The notes beneath the pieces were generated by a model. The model was not told the origin of the DNA. It was given only the letters and a program-made list of their open reading frames with translations, and did not search any database. A program made the position numbers and the translations under genes. From Marinomonas sp. UCMA 3892 (GTDB lineage Bacteria > Pseudomonadota > Gammaproteobacteria > Pseudomonadales > Marinomonadaceae): DNA of 64,000 nt. The stretch is from positions 124,001-188,000 of the forward strand of contig NZ_PTXN01000008.1 in the NCBI RefSeq assembly GCF_012726345.1. Direction: 5' to 3'. The number at the start of each line of letters is the position of its first letter. Within the stretch, counting starts at the first letter, position 1. This document shows, one piece after another, positions 24,480-32,955 of this stretch.

Positions 24480-24535
24480 TATTTGTTGCTTTTATGTGGT
24501 TTTTGTTGAGAGTTTAAGTTTCTTGGCAAACCTTT

Positions 24536-24748
24536 CTAAGTAGGTTGGTTTTCTTTGACCTGCTCACTGTAAGTTTCCAGTAGTTTTTCTGCTTGAATAC
24601 GTTTGTAAATTTCTTCTCGATGAACGCTTATCTTTTGCGGGGCTTTGATGCCGATGCGAACTTGAGTCCCTTGTACCCCTAATACGGTAACTTCCGTATC
24701 ATCACCAATGTTAATGGTTTCACCGGGGTGTCGAGTAATGACTAGCAT
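24536..24748 (-). CDS. csrA: Carbon storage regulator CsrA/RsmA
   Basis: The start at 24748 ([20 protein letters not shown]) is the canonical CsrA start; an in-frame extension upstream is not used in the family. The 70-aa protein keeps the RNA-binding R6 and the [19 protein letters not shown] core with R44, and has a longer C-terminal tail ([17 protein letters not shown]) than E. coli CsrA. It binds GGA motifs in mRNAs to block or promote translation. A genome may carry several copies; this one stands alone. Confidence 0.96.
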   Translation of the reverse strand: MLVITRHPGETINIGDDTEVTVLGVQGTQVRIGIKAPQKISVHREEIYKRIQAEKLLETYSEQVKENQPT

Positions 24749-24883
24749 AATTCCTATCCTTTGGTTGTTGTCGACATTTTTAAAATACAATTTATGTTGT
24801 TAGTGTGTCAACAGCTTAAGGTGTTTTTCTTGTTTAATAGGTCAAACGTTACGTTAGTATGAAGCAGGGAGGTTGTAAATAGT

Positions 24884-25534
24884 CTAAAACAAGATTCGAG
24901 CTTGGGTGACAACACCTATGACGGTTAGGTCATTGGGGACTTCAATTGGTCTATAGTTCGGGTTGAGTGGTGTTAGATAAGTTCGACCAGCGTCGATGAC
25001 TAATTTTTTAAATGTCACGTCTTTGCTGTCTGCAACTTTTGTGATGATCAAATCACCATTTTTGGCTGTTAAGCTGGGGTCAACCAGAATTAGGTAGCCT
25101 TCTGGAACGCTTGTGCCAGAAGGTGACATCATACTGTCTCCCACAACATTAAGCCAAAATGCTGATTTGGAAGTGGATTCAGGGGTTTCTATCCAGTCAA
25201 ATTTTCTTTCGTCTAAATCCGTAATATTAGGCCATTGGGCTGCTTGTAGCGTTGTAATTATAGGTCTTAAATTAGTTTCTAAGGATGTGGAAGCGCTGTT
25301 GTTATTGGTGTAGCTAGAAGCGCTTTCTCTTACTTCACAGGCTGTTCCCAGTAGTAACCATTCTGCATCACAATCTAATGCCTTGGCTAAATTGAGTAGT
25401 TTGCGCGGATTTTGTGTTCTACCGTCTTCAATTTTTTGCAGCGATTGTTGGGAGATGCCAACACGCTTCGCTAACTCGGCTTGAGTCAGTCTTAGGTCTG
25501 TTCTTTTTTGTTTAACGCGTTCTGCAATAGTCAT
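24884..25534 (-). CDS. CI-like repressor, XRE HTH plus S24/LexA peptidase domain
   Basis: The 216-aa protein has an N-terminal XRE helix-turn-helix (LTQAELAKRVGISQQSLQKI) and a C-terminal S24 domain with catalytic Ser in VVGDSMMSPSGTSVPEGY and Lys in KDVTFKKLVID. It is therefore expected to cleave itself after RecA activation. It is divergent from a small Cro-like gene with an inverted repeat between them, the layout of a lambdoid immunity switch. No other phage genes are next to it, so it may be a domesticated or orphan switch. Confidence 0.87.
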   Translation of the reverse strand: MTIAERVKQKRTDLRLTQAELAKRVGISQQSLQKIEDGRTQNPRKLLNLAKALDCDAEWLLLGTACEVRESASSYTNNNSASTSLETNLRPIITTLQAAQWPNITDLDERKFDWIETPESTSKSAFWLNVVGDSMMSPSGTSVPEGYLILVDPSLTAKNGDLIITKVADSKDVTFKKLVIDAGRTYLTPLNPNYRPIEVPNDLTVIGVVTQARILF

Positions 25535-25546
25535 AAGCGAATAATT

Positions 25547-25605
25547 ACAACTTTATCTGTATTTGACAAACAATAAAAACTGTCATCAAATACAATAAAG
25601 GTTGT
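25547..25605. promoter_or_regulatory. CI/Cro divergent operator region
   Basis: Two 20-bp half regions (25547-25566 and 25586-25605) form a near-perfect inverted repeat around a 19-bp centre; the right one begins TCAAATACAATAAAGG. TTGACA (25563-25568) lies at the left arm and supplies a -35 box for the rightward gene. It resembles paired operators shared by a CI-like repressor and Cro. Confidence 0.6.
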
Positions 25606-25617
25606 TAAGGAGGTTAT

Positions 25618-25815
25618 ATGTCAGCCATTGCAAAAGCAGTCGAAATTGTAGGAAGCCAAACTGCACTCGCGCAAATTTTAGGAGTTAAACAAGCACATGT
25701 CTGGAATTGGTTGCATATCCATAAGCGTTCACCTGCGAAATACATACGGCGGATCTCGTTGGCGACGGGAGGGGTGGTCAGTGAAAGTGATTTGCTTAGG
25801 GATCACGAACTCTAG
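25618..25815 (+). CDS. Cro/YdaS-like DNA-binding protein
   Basis: The 65-aa protein starts MSAIAKAVEIVGSQTALAQI and has a helix-turn-helix GVKQAHVWNWLHIHKRSPAK. This is the Cro/YdaS type that counters the CI-like repressor in divergent orientation. SD AAGGAGG is six bases before the ATG. Confidence 0.85.
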   Translation: MSAIAKAVEIVGSQTALAQILGVKQAHVWNWLHIHKRSPAKYIRRISLATGGVVSESDLLRDHEL

Positions 25816-25891
25816 TTTGATGTTTGTTAGAGGGGATTAATCTATCGTCTTTACAAAAATTTGCTAGTTTATTTGCGTACTTTAAAACATA

Positions 25892-25907
25892 CTGTACGAA
25901 TATACAG
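25892..25907 (+). promoter_or_regulatory. LexA (SOS) box
   Basis: CTGT-ACGAATAT-ACAG matches the gammaproteobacterial LexA consensus CTGT-N8-ACAG in both half sites. It lies 17 bp before the ATG of the UmuD-like gene, so that gene is expected to be DNA-damage inducible. Confidence 0.85.
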
Positions 25908-25923
25908 TTTGGATGTTTTTACT

Positions 25924-26376
25924 ATGCGCGTGTCTTATCTTGGTACTTCTGAGTCTGCTGCTTTTATTGCGGCAAACAGTGTTCGAATTCCACTTTATTC
26001 TGAGTCTATGAAACCTTCGGATCTCGGTAAACAGCCTGAAGATAAATCTGTGGATCTGAATGCCTTGTGTATTCCCAATCCTACAACAACTTTCTTTGTG
26101 CGTGCTCAAGGTGAGCCGATGGAAAGAGAAGATATTCAAACAGGTGATGTACTGGTTGTGGATCGATCATTAACTGCCCGTCATGGGGACATCGTGATTG
26201 CATTTGAACATGGAAAAATGGCGGTAATGACGTTGCAATTAAAACCAGACGTGCTGCTTCGTCCAAAGAACAAAGCTTACGCAGCAACAGTTACGCCAAT
26301 TGTTGAAGATGAAGCATCTAGTTTAGAAGTATTTGGTGTCGTAACGAGTGTAGTGCGACAATTAGAGCGTGGCTAA
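25924..26376 (+). CDS. UmuD-like protein lacking the Ser/Lys catalytic dyad
   Basis: The start at 25924 (MRVSYLGTSESAAFIAANSV) follows the LexA box. The 150-aa protein aligns with UmuD over its full length: VDLNALCIPNPTTTFFVRAQ, GDVLVVDRSLTARHGDIVIA, LEVFGVVTSVVR. Where UmuD has the catalytic Ser60 (GDSM) this protein has GEPM (P65), and where UmuD has Lys97 (TVKKL) it has AVMTL (M102). The N-terminal Cys-Gly cleavage site is also missing. It should be unable to cleave itself or LexA-type partners. No umuC is adjacent. It may be a non-cleavable UmuD that titrates UmuC or UmuD, or a regulator. Confidence 0.82.
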   Translation: MRVSYLGTSESAAFIAANSVRIPLYSESMKPSDLGKQPEDKSVDLNALCIPNPTTTFFVRAQGEPMEREDIQTGDVLVVDRSLTARHGDIVIAFEHGKMAVMTLQLKPDVLLRPKNKAYAATVTPIVEDEASSLEVFGVVTSVVRQLERG

Positions 26377-26416
26377 TAACTTCGTTGCTATAACGCTAAT
26401 ATAAAGACTATAAAAA

Positions 26417-26447
26417 ACGCCTTTCACTACTTAATAATGAAAGGCGT
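26417..26447 (-). terminator. Terminator of the DUF1127 gene
   Basis: ACGCCTTTCA / TGAAAGGCGT (26417-26426, 26438-26447) form a stem followed, in the leftward reading, by TTTTTTATAG. A second perfect hairpin, ACCGTCACC / GGTGACGGT (26472-26480, 26495-26503), lies between it and the gene. Confidence 0.8.
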
Positions 26448-26507
26448 CGTGGCCATCCGGCCTAGTGCTTTACCGTCACCCTAGAGCCATCTAAGGTGAC
26501 GGTCTAC

Positions 26508-26723
26508 TCATCCGTCGCTCGGTTGTTCTCCTGGTGGTATTTGAGCTTTTCCTTTCTGATCACTTTCTAAATCTTTGTTACCTGCTAATGGACGAATGTG
26601 TCCGTTATCGCGGTAAAAACCAATGTCTTTTAAGTAATGGTCATCAAGCTGACGAAATAATTGATTGGTGCGACGAGCTTCAAAATATTCTTTAGCGGCG
26701 TTGAATAGGGCGATGATACTCAT
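26508..26723 (-). CDS. DUF1127 small protein
   Basis: The 71-aa protein begins MSIIALFNAAKEYFEARRTN and has the DUF1127 core LFRQLDDHYLKDIGFYRDNG. In other proteobacteria such small proteins affect phosphate, RNA turnover or stress responses. The C-terminal tail is polar and disordered. A clear SD precedes the ATG and two hairpins follow the gene. Confidence 0.85.
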   Translation of the reverse strand: MSIIALFNAAKEYFEARRTNQLFRQLDDHYLKDIGFYRDNGHIRPLAGNKDLESDQKGKAQIPPGEQPSDG

Positions 26724-26811
26724 AAGTTTTCTCCAAAATAATAGCTTTGGCGGAACTTACGGGGTGATTTCTTACAGAGGTGACCGCGTAAATTCCGCGG
26801 TCAATGGTGTA

Positions 26812-26910
26812 TTACACAGGCATTGAACGCGAGGACAAAGTTTTACGTACTCGATTATTGCAGCGAGTAGCCATAGGGGAAGTAGAATGATTTAGCGTAT
26901 ATGTAGTCAT
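26812..26910 (-). CDS. Small basic protein, 32 aa
   Basis: An ATG at 26910 lies seven bases after GGAGAA and opens a 32-codon frame beginning MTTYTLNHSTSPMATRCNNR and rich in Arg, Ser and Thr. It lies about 90 bp upstream of the DUF1127 gene on the same strand, with a perfect hairpin (TGACCGCG / CGCGGTCA, 26781-26803) between them. The strong ribosome site and the layout suggest a real small gene. No family is recognised. Confidence 0.45.
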   Translation of the reverse strand: MTTYTLNHSTSPMATRCNNRVRKTLSSRSMPV

Positions 26911-27175
26911 CTTGCTTCTCCTTAACTTTGTGTTCTATTGGTTGCGTTATGCATTGCGTAATTTTTGCTCTTTTTCGAGCTTTTTTATTGAGCCTTTTTT
27001 TGTGACTTATGTCAATCATTTATATTGATATATCTTTTATTTTTTTACATTACCAATGTTTTCATGATGTGAAAAAAACAGTTTGTTTGTAGCGGTATTG
27101 TCGGTGTTTTTTGCTGTACAATTCGTCGCGATTTTCTTGTCCTTTTTTGTAGTTAATAATGTAGTAAGTGACCCC

Positions 27176-27730
27176 ATGGCGACGAAAGCAACAATTTATA
27201 AAGCATCGGTTCAAGTGTCCGATATGGATCGAAACCATTACCAAAGTTATGAATTGACCTTGGCATTACATCCTTCTGAAACCGAAGAGCGCATGATGGT
27301 GCGTTTAGCGGCGTTCGCTTTATTGGCTGACGAGAAAGAAGGCGGCGAGCAATTAAGTTTCAGCAAAGGTATTAGTACCGAAGACGAACCTGATCTTTGG
27401 CAGAAAAATTACTCAGACGAAATTTTGCTTTGGGTAGAATTGGGTCAGCCTGACGAGAAGCGTTTACGTAAAGCTTGTGGTCGAGCTCAGAAAGTGATCG
27501 TCGTTAATTACAACGATAAGTCCGATATTTGGTGGGAACAAAACAAAGGCAAAAATAGTCGTTTTGATAACATGCGAGTCTTGCAGTTCCGCGAATCTCA
27601 AGTTGAGGCGTTGGCGAAGATCTGTACTCGATCTATGCAATTGAACGTCACTATTCAAGATGGCGAAATGTGGATCTCTGGTGAGCTAGGCGAATGCGCA
27701 ATGACGCCAATGTGGCGAGGCGAGCAATAA
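27176..27730 (+). CDS. YaeQ family protein
   Basis: The start at 27176 (MATKATIYKASVQVSDMDRN) is the family start; an upstream in-frame stretch is hydrophobic and unlike YaeQ. The 184-aa protein shows the YaeQ pattern: LALHPSETEERMMVRLAAFA, GQPDEKRLRKACGRAQKVIV and the C-terminal ISGELGECAMTPMWRG-type end. The fold belongs to the PD-(D/E)XK superfamily; the role is not settled (once linked to RfaH-like suppression). Confidence 0.9.
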   Translation: MATKATIYKASVQVSDMDRNHYQSYELTLALHPSETEERMMVRLAAFALLADEKEGGEQLSFSKGISTEDEPDLWQKNYSDEILLWVELGQPDEKRLRKACGRAQKVIVVNYNDKSDIWWEQNKGKNSRFDNMRVLQFRESQVEALAKICTRSMQLNVTIQDGEMWISGELGECAMTPMWRGEQ

Positions 27731-27764
27731 GCTCACCTCGGTTCGGTCGAATGGCTTTTTGTCA

Positions 27765-28508
27765 TTAGGCTTTATGCAAGGCACGTTGAAACAAAGACAC
27801 CGCTTTGTTGTAGCATTCTAAGGCGAGAGCCGGGTCGTAACGATCGCCTTCGTCGCGCATGAAAGCATGCTGGCCGTTGAATTCATGCCAAGTGAATAGA
27901 CGGTCAGTATCGATCAATTGCTGATAAATCTTCTGACGTCCTTCTGTTGATACATGGGGATCTTGTTTGCCCCATACCATCGTCAATTCCCCTTGAATTT
28001 CTTTCGTGCGAGTAAAAGAATCATTGCCTTCGTCGCAAGGAATGGTATTCGAATGAATGTCTGTAGCGTACAAGCAGAAAGATGATTGAATACGAGGGTT
28101 TAAGGCTGCACGATAAGCCAAATGACCGCCCAAGCAAACGCCCATGGAACCAAATTGACCCGTGCAATAATCTTGCTGTTCGAAATATTCGAGCATAGCT
28201 ACAGTATCGCTGTCATGAGCTTCTAGTGTTTTAGTGAATTTGTCTGCGTTGCCTTTGTCTTTGCCTTCATCGTCATAGCCTAATACTGTGCCGATTGGGT
28301 TAAGTTCATGAAACACTTCTGGCACAATAACCACAAAACCATGGCCAGCCATTATGGCGGCAGAGCGTGCAATCGGTGCGGTTTGTTGGAAAATTTCAGA
28401 ATAAAAAAAGATACAAGGAAAGCGCCCTTCGGCCTGAGGACGATAAACGGTGCAGCGCATAGTGCCTGTTGGCGTGTTAATATCTTGATCGTGACGTTGA
28501 ATGATCAT
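27765..28508 (-). CDS. Dienelactone hydrolase family protein
   Basis: The start at 28508 (MIIQRHDQDINTPTGTMRCT) matches the family; upstream in-frame residues are not typical. The 247-aa alpha/beta hydrolase has nucleophile Cys in GSMGVCLGGHLAYRA, acid Asp in GKQDPHVSTEGR and His in NGQHAFMRDEG. Such enzymes open dienelactones or related cyclic esters. The gene stands alone and divergent to the glycosyltransferase, so the substrate cannot be inferred. Confidence 0.88.
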   Translation of the reverse strand: MIIQRHDQDINTPTGTMRCTVYRPQAEGRFPCIFFYSEIFQQTAPIARSAAIMAGHGFVVIVPEVFHELNPIGTVLGYDDEGKDKGNADKFTKTLEAHDSDTVAMLEYFEQQDYCTGQFGSMGVCLGGHLAYRAALNPRIQSSFCLYATDIHSNTIPCDEGNDSFTRTKEIQGELTMVWGKQDPHVSTEGRQKIYQQLIDTDRLFTWHEFNGQHAFMRDEGDRYDPALALECYNKAVSLFQRALHKA

Positions 28509-28649
28509 GGTTTTCCTTAAAGTGATTTGTAATTTTCCTACATGATATTCGACCCAACCATGATGAGCCAGCCACAAAGCTCTCAAATAGACCCAAAAGC
28601 TCTCAAATATAGATAAAAGCCAAATTTAGCCAACGAGTAGAAAGAATCC

Positions 28650-29822
28650 GTGCGAATTTTATTGATCAGTGCCTACGAAGCCAGCAGCCATAAAGCTTGG
28701 GCAAATACCTTGATGAATGGTTTAAGTCAGCATGATTGGAGTTATTTGTCTTTGCCTGCTCGGCATTTTGCATGGCGGATTCGTGGTAATGCTATGAGTT
28801 TTGCTTTTGACCCAAAATTTAAGCCGATACTAGAAAAGCCTTATGACTTGGTCATTGCCACCTCAATGACGGATTGTGTTGGTCTAAAGGCCTTTTGCCC
28901 TGATTTGCAAAACCTACCTTGGTTGCTGTATTTCCATGAAAACCAATTTGCCTATCCTGCGAGTGATAAACAGCAAGGCCTTATCGAAATGCAAATGGTT
29001 ACTTTGTACAGTGCCTTGGCGGCTGATTTGTGTGTATTCAATAGTCAATTTAACAAAGCCTCGTTCTTTGCTGGTGCTCGCGCCTTGTTAAAAAAACTGC
29101 CTGATTATGTCTCTCCAGATTGGTTAAATGGTACTGAAGCAAAATCTCAAGTTCTTCCTGTGCCTTTGGATATGCTTGTTTCTATGGAGGCTTTGGTTTC
29201 GGCAGAAGAAAGCACGAACTTGATATCTCAGCCAGGGCGAATAAAGTTAGTTTGGTCGGCACGTTGGGAATTCGACAAAGGGCCAGATCGACTGCTGGCT
29301 ATTTTAGAAGAATTAGAGTATCGCAAACTAGATTACGAAATTGCCATTTTAGGCGAGCAATTTCGTTCCACGCCAAAAGAATTTGACCAGATTCAAGCTA
29401 AGTTCGCCCATCGAATTACACAGTTTGGCTTTGCGCCAAGTCGAGCCGATTATCTGCGCTTTCTTTCATCGTCAGATATTGTGCTCTCTACCGCTTTACA
29501 TGAATTCCAAGGTCTTGCGGTACTAGAGGCGGTTACTCTTGGTTGTGTGCCAGTGTTACCAGATCGGCAGGTTTACCCAGAGCTGTTCGGCAAATACCAG
29601 AACGAAAAGCATCAGAGTGAAAAGTACCAGAACGAAAAACAATACCTTTATCAAAGTGATCTAAGCAACATACAGCAAGAAGCAAAAAACGCAGTGGATT
29701 TGATTCAATATATTGTTGTAAATGATGTAAAAGCCCCAGATGTAAGTCAGTATCAAGCCAAAAATTTACTGGTGAAGTATGCCGAACTGGTTGAAAAGAA
29801 GGGTGGTTCAACTCGCCTATAA
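28650..29822 (+). CDS. Glycosyltransferase of the tRNA-queuosine mannosyltransferase (QTMAN/DUF3524) family
   Basis: The 390-aa protein (GTG start) opens with RILLISAYEASSHKAWANTL, LPARHFAWRIRGNAMSFAF and YFHENQFAYP, all typical of the DUF3524 N-terminal domain. A GT-B C-terminal half follows (LVWSARWEFDKGPDRLLAIL, STALHEFQGLAVLEAVTLGC). The animal member GTDC1 adds mannose to queuosine in tRNA-Asp. The bacterial role is inferred by family. A 30-bp tandem repeat has expanded a loop near residue 320 (YQNEK units). No queuosine gene is nearby. Confidence 0.82.
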   Translation: MRILLISAYEASSHKAWANTLMNGLSQHDWSYLSLPARHFAWRIRGNAMSFAFDPKFKPILEKPYDLVIATSMTDCVGLKAFCPDLQNLPWLLYFHENQFAYPASDKQQGLIEMQMVTLYSALAADLCVFNSQFNKASFFAGARALLKKLPDYVSPDWLNGTEAKSQVLPVPLDMLVSMEALVSAEESTNLISQPGRIKLVWSARWEFDKGPDRLLAILEELEYRKLDYEIAILGEQFRSTPKEFDQIQAKFAHRITQFGFAPSRADYLRFLSSSDIVLSTALHEFQGLAVLEAVTLGCVPVLPDRQVYPELFGKYQNEKHQSEKYQNEKQYLYQSDLSNIQQEAKNAVDLIQYIVVNDVKAPDVSQYQAKNLLVKYAELVEKKGGSTRL

Positions 29823-30156
29823 GAGTTCTGATATGGCATTAGGATAAAACTACGTTAGCCGCTTAATTTTCATGCTATGTATAGACAACCTTTCTTTTAT
29901 TACTCTTATTCAAATTTCTTTTTCCTATAAGTACGCCTATCTATTTTGGATTGATATGATTCAAAATAGCGCATAAGTCTTTATATTGCGCTTATTCTGT
30001 GCGATATTTGCCTTGTTAGCGTTGAAAAATAAAAACAAACTTATCTTAATCTCAAGTGAATAGGCCTTATTGCAACATTTTAATATGTATATACATGTTG
30101 GTATGTATGTTGCTATTTATCTTGTGATTAATAACGTTCTCATAGGAAGTCCTCAT
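29823..30156. other. AT-rich intergenic region before the YjiH gene
   Basis: This 334-bp stretch shows no gene or strong hairpin. The short frame just before ATG 30157 is judged non-coding because the SD at about 30144 serves the later start. Confidence 0.5.
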
Positions 30157-31476
30157 ATGAATGCTACAGATTCAAAGTCCGGAGTTGTGTCTCCGTTGTC
30201 TCTTCTTAAACTCATTGCTTATAGTTGTGTTGGTATTTTTGTCTTTTTTATTCCGATTAGTATTGGTGGAAAAGAAACGATTCCCCTTGATCATATTGTG
30301 TCGTGGCTCAGAAATGATTACGGTCAAATGGCTGAGGTTTACGCTATTTTGGTTGTCTTAGCCGGTGGTGCTTATCCTTTTATTTCGGGTAACTGGCGTG
30401 CAAGTAAAACTCAAACCGTATTGTCTATTTTTAAGGTGTTGGGTGTTGTTACTGCTGTAATGGCTTTTTTCTCTGTTGGCCCAGCTTTTTTACTTGAGAA
30501 AGACATGTTGCCTTTCTTGTTCAGTAAGTTGGTTGTGCCTGTTGGTTTGATCGTGCCTATTGGTGCGGTATTTCTCGCATTTTTAATTGGTTACGGGTTG
30601 CTTGAATTTGCAGGTGTGCTGTTACAGCCTATTATGAAGCCGTTGTTTAAGACACCGGGTAAGTCTGCGATTGATGCGGTTGCATCGTTTGTAGGTAGTT
30701 ATTCTATTGGTTTGTTGATTACCAACCGAGTTTATAAGTCTGGTCAATATTCCGCGAAAGAAGCGGCCATTATTGCCACTGGCTTTTCCACTGTATCAGC
30801 TACATTTATGGTGATTGTGGCGAAAACATTGGGCCTAATGGATGTTTGGAACGTATTTTTCTGGGCAACCTTGTTGATTACTTTCGTGGTAACGGCAATC
30901 ACAGTAAGACTTTTCCCGCTTAGCAAAATGGATAACACCGCAGAACGTCGTGAAGTGGAAGAGTTTCAGCATTCTCGTTTTAAACAGGCTGCTTTAGAAG
31001 GGCTTGAAGTGACGAATAATGCAAATCCACTTGCTAGCAACATCCTGCAAAACATCAAAGAAGGCATGATAATGGCGATGAGTATTTTGCCTTCTATTAT
31101 GTCTGTTGGTTTGTGTGGTTTGCTCTTGGCGAAATACACGCCAGTATTTGAGTGGATTGGTTATCTGTTTTACCCGTTTGCGTGGGTTGCACAATTACCT
31201 GATCCAATGATGGTTGCTACCGCGTCAGCGACAGGTTTGGCGGAAATGTTTTTGCCTGCTTTGATCGCAGCGAAAAGCGTATTCGTCGTGAAGTTTGTGG
31301 TTGGTGTGGTGTCGATTTCATCCATACTTTTCTTCTCTGCGTCGATTCCTTGTATTTTATCGACCGAGATTCCGTTGAGCATCAAGCAAATGCTGATTGT
31401 TTGGTATCAGCGAGTAGCTTTGACCATTCTGCTTGCCTCGCCAGTGGCGTTTTGGGCAGAGCAGTTTATTAAGTAA
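30157..31476 (+). CDS. YjiH family membrane protein (nucleoside-recognition/Gate domains)
   Basis: The start at 30157 (MNATDSKSGVVSPLSLLKLI) has AGGAAG upstream. The 439-aa protein has about 10-11 membrane helices and the YjiH pattern: FFIPISIGGKETIPLDHIV, GYGLLEFAGVLLQPIMKPLF, VGSYSIGLLITNRVYKSGQY. Family members are putative transporters of unknown substrate, with Gate domains as in nucleoside carriers. It is followed by a terminator. Confidence 0.9.
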   Translation: MNATDSKSGVVSPLSLLKLIAYSCVGIFVFFIPISIGGKETIPLDHIVSWLRNDYGQMAEVYAILVVLAGGAYPFISGNWRASKTQTVLSIFKVLGVVTAVMAFFSVGPAFLLEKDMLPFLFSKLVVPVGLIVPIGAVFLAFLIGYGLLEFAGVLLQPIMKPLFKTPGKSAIDAVASFVGSYSIGLLITNRVYKSGQYSAKEAAIIATGFSTVSATFMVIVAKTLGLMDVWNVFFWATLLITFVVTAITVRLFPLSKMDNTAERREVEEFQHSRFKQAALEGLEVTNNANPLASNILQNIKEGMIMAMSILPSIMSVGLCGLLLAKYTPVFEWIGYLFYPFAWVAQLPDPMMVATASATGLAEMFLPALIAAKSVFVVKFVVGVVSISSILFFSASIPCILSTEIPLSIKQMLIVWYQRVALTILLASPVAFWAEQFIK

Positions 31477-31497
31477 ATACTTAACCGGAAAAAGCGA

Positions 31498-31552
31498 AAT
31501 AAAACACGCTGAATTGGCACTATTTCATCAATTTGGTGTGTTTTATTCTTTC
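31498..31552 (+). terminator. Terminator after the YjiH gene
   Basis: AATAAAACAC / GTGTTTTATT (31498-31507, 31538-31547) form a stem with a 30-base loop, followed by CTTTCTTG. Confidence 0.55.
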
Positions 31553-31636
31553 TTGTAAAATGTCGAATTTCTTCAATTAATATAGGTTCGCAGGCGTTAG
31601 GATTGAGCTTCAAATTTATTCTTTGGAGGTCTCATT

Positions 31637-32092
31637 ATGTTAAAACGCATTAATTATTATGCTGTTGCACCACAAGCGTTTGAGCTTTTGCTTAAGCAAG
31701 AAGAAGTCTTAGGTCAGCAATTTGCACAGATACCAAGCCTAGGTAAGACTCTCTTGGAGCTAGTGAAGCTTCGCGTATCACAGATTAACCAATGTGCCTT
31801 TTGTTTGGATATGCATAGCACGCAAGCATTAGAAATGGGCGAGACGTATGAACGAATGATTGCTTTGAGTGCATGGCAAGATTCTCCATTATTTTCAGAT
31901 CAAGAACGTCAAGCCTTGGCTTGGGTGGAGCATCTTGTTGCAGGTCATTCTGTTGATGATGCTCATTACGAAGAAATGCTAGCAAATTTTGGTGAATCTG
32001 GATTAACCTATTTAACCGTTGCGATAAATGCTATTTCTAGTTGGAATCGAATTGTAAAAGTCTTTAAACCTGAGGTTGGCAGTTTTCGCTAA
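31637..32092 (+). CDS. AhpD-like carboxymuconolactone decarboxylase family protein
   Basis: The 151-aa protein has the AhpD-type redox motif CAFCLDMHSTQAL, preceded by LVKLRVSQINQ, and a helical C-terminus. Such proteins act as alkylhydroperoxidase-like peroxide reductases. The gene is followed after 40 bp by an AraC regulator in the same direction, which may control it. SD GGAGG lies upstream of the ATG. Confidence 0.9.
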   Translation: MLKRINYYAVAPQAFELLLKQEEVLGQQFAQIPSLGKTLLELVKLRVSQINQCAFCLDMHSTQALEMGETYERMIALSAWQDSPLFSDQERQALAWVEHLVAGHSVDDAHYEEMLANFGESGLTYLTVAINAISSWNRIVKVFKPEVGSFR

Positions 32093-32131
32093 ATAAGCCG
32101 TTTCTACTTACCAGTAAGTTAGAGGATTAAC

Positions 32132-32905
32132 ATGACATCGCCCTTGTTGTTTAATATCCATTTTCCTCAAGGGCTTCTTTCTTTGTGGTTGCAAGCTATT
32201 TGGTCGGCACAAGTCCCAATGGATCAACCTGGCGTGACTCGTCGTTTGGTTGCGGATGCCGGTAGTGGCATCTTGTTTAATCTGGGAGTGCCAGTGCTGA
32301 TCGATCAGCAAGAATTCCAAGATCAGGTGATGTTCCAAGCAACTAATCAACGTGCTCATCTCATTCATTTATCATCTGGAACAGATCTAATAGGGGTGCG
32401 CTTTCAGCCCGGAATGGGGCGCTTATTTCAGACAAAATTGGCAAAACAACAAGACATGACAGGTCCACTGCAAACGTCTGAATTTATTCAATCTTTACTG
32501 GTGCAACTAAAATACTGTTTGAATACTGAAGAGCGTATAGATTTATTGGATAAGGCTTTTTACCAAAGGGTTTCTAGCATGACCGATATCCATGATCCGG
32601 TGTTGAAAGCGGTAGAGTTGCTACAACAATCTTCTCGAGTTGATTTGTTAGATGCGCTTCCACTTAGTCAGCGCCAAATAGAGCGCCAGTTTCAGCACCG
32701 CTTGAGTATGTCGCCAAAATACTTCCAACGATTGCGAAGAGTTCGGGCAGTTTTGCTGGCTTTAAAAGAAGGGAAAAATCACACCCGACTAGCGGAGCTT
32801 GCTATCGAATACGGTTTTTCTGATCAAGCTCATATGACGCGTGAATGCCAGTTAATCGCAGGTATTACACCAAAGCGTTATATTAATCGTAAGCTATTAC
32901 CGTAA
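32132..32905 (+). CDS. AraC-family transcriptional regulator
   Basis: The 257-aa protein has an N-terminal DUF6597-like sensing domain (VTRRLVADAGSGILFNLGVP, then LIGVRFQPGMGRLF) and a C-terminal AraC HTH pair (LPLSQRQIERQFQHRLSMSP, then RLAELAIEYGFSDQAHMTRE, ITPKRYIN). It is probably co-transcribed with the AhpD-like gene. Confidence 0.9.
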   Translation: MTSPLLFNIHFPQGLLSLWLQAIWSAQVPMDQPGVTRRLVADAGSGILFNLGVPVLIDQQEFQDQVMFQATNQRAHLIHLSSGTDLIGVRFQPGMGRLFQTKLAKQQDMTGPLQTSEFIQSLLVQLKYCLNTEERIDLLDKAFYQRVSSMTDIHDPVLKAVELLQQSSRVDLLDALPLSQRQIERQFQHRLSMSPKYFQRLRRVRAVLLALKEGKNHTRLAELAIEYGFSDQAHMTRECQLIAGITPKRYINRKLLP

Positions 32906-32955
32906 GTAGTTTGTTTTTGATGGTGTCAGTCGTTAAGTTTATTTATCATTTGCAA

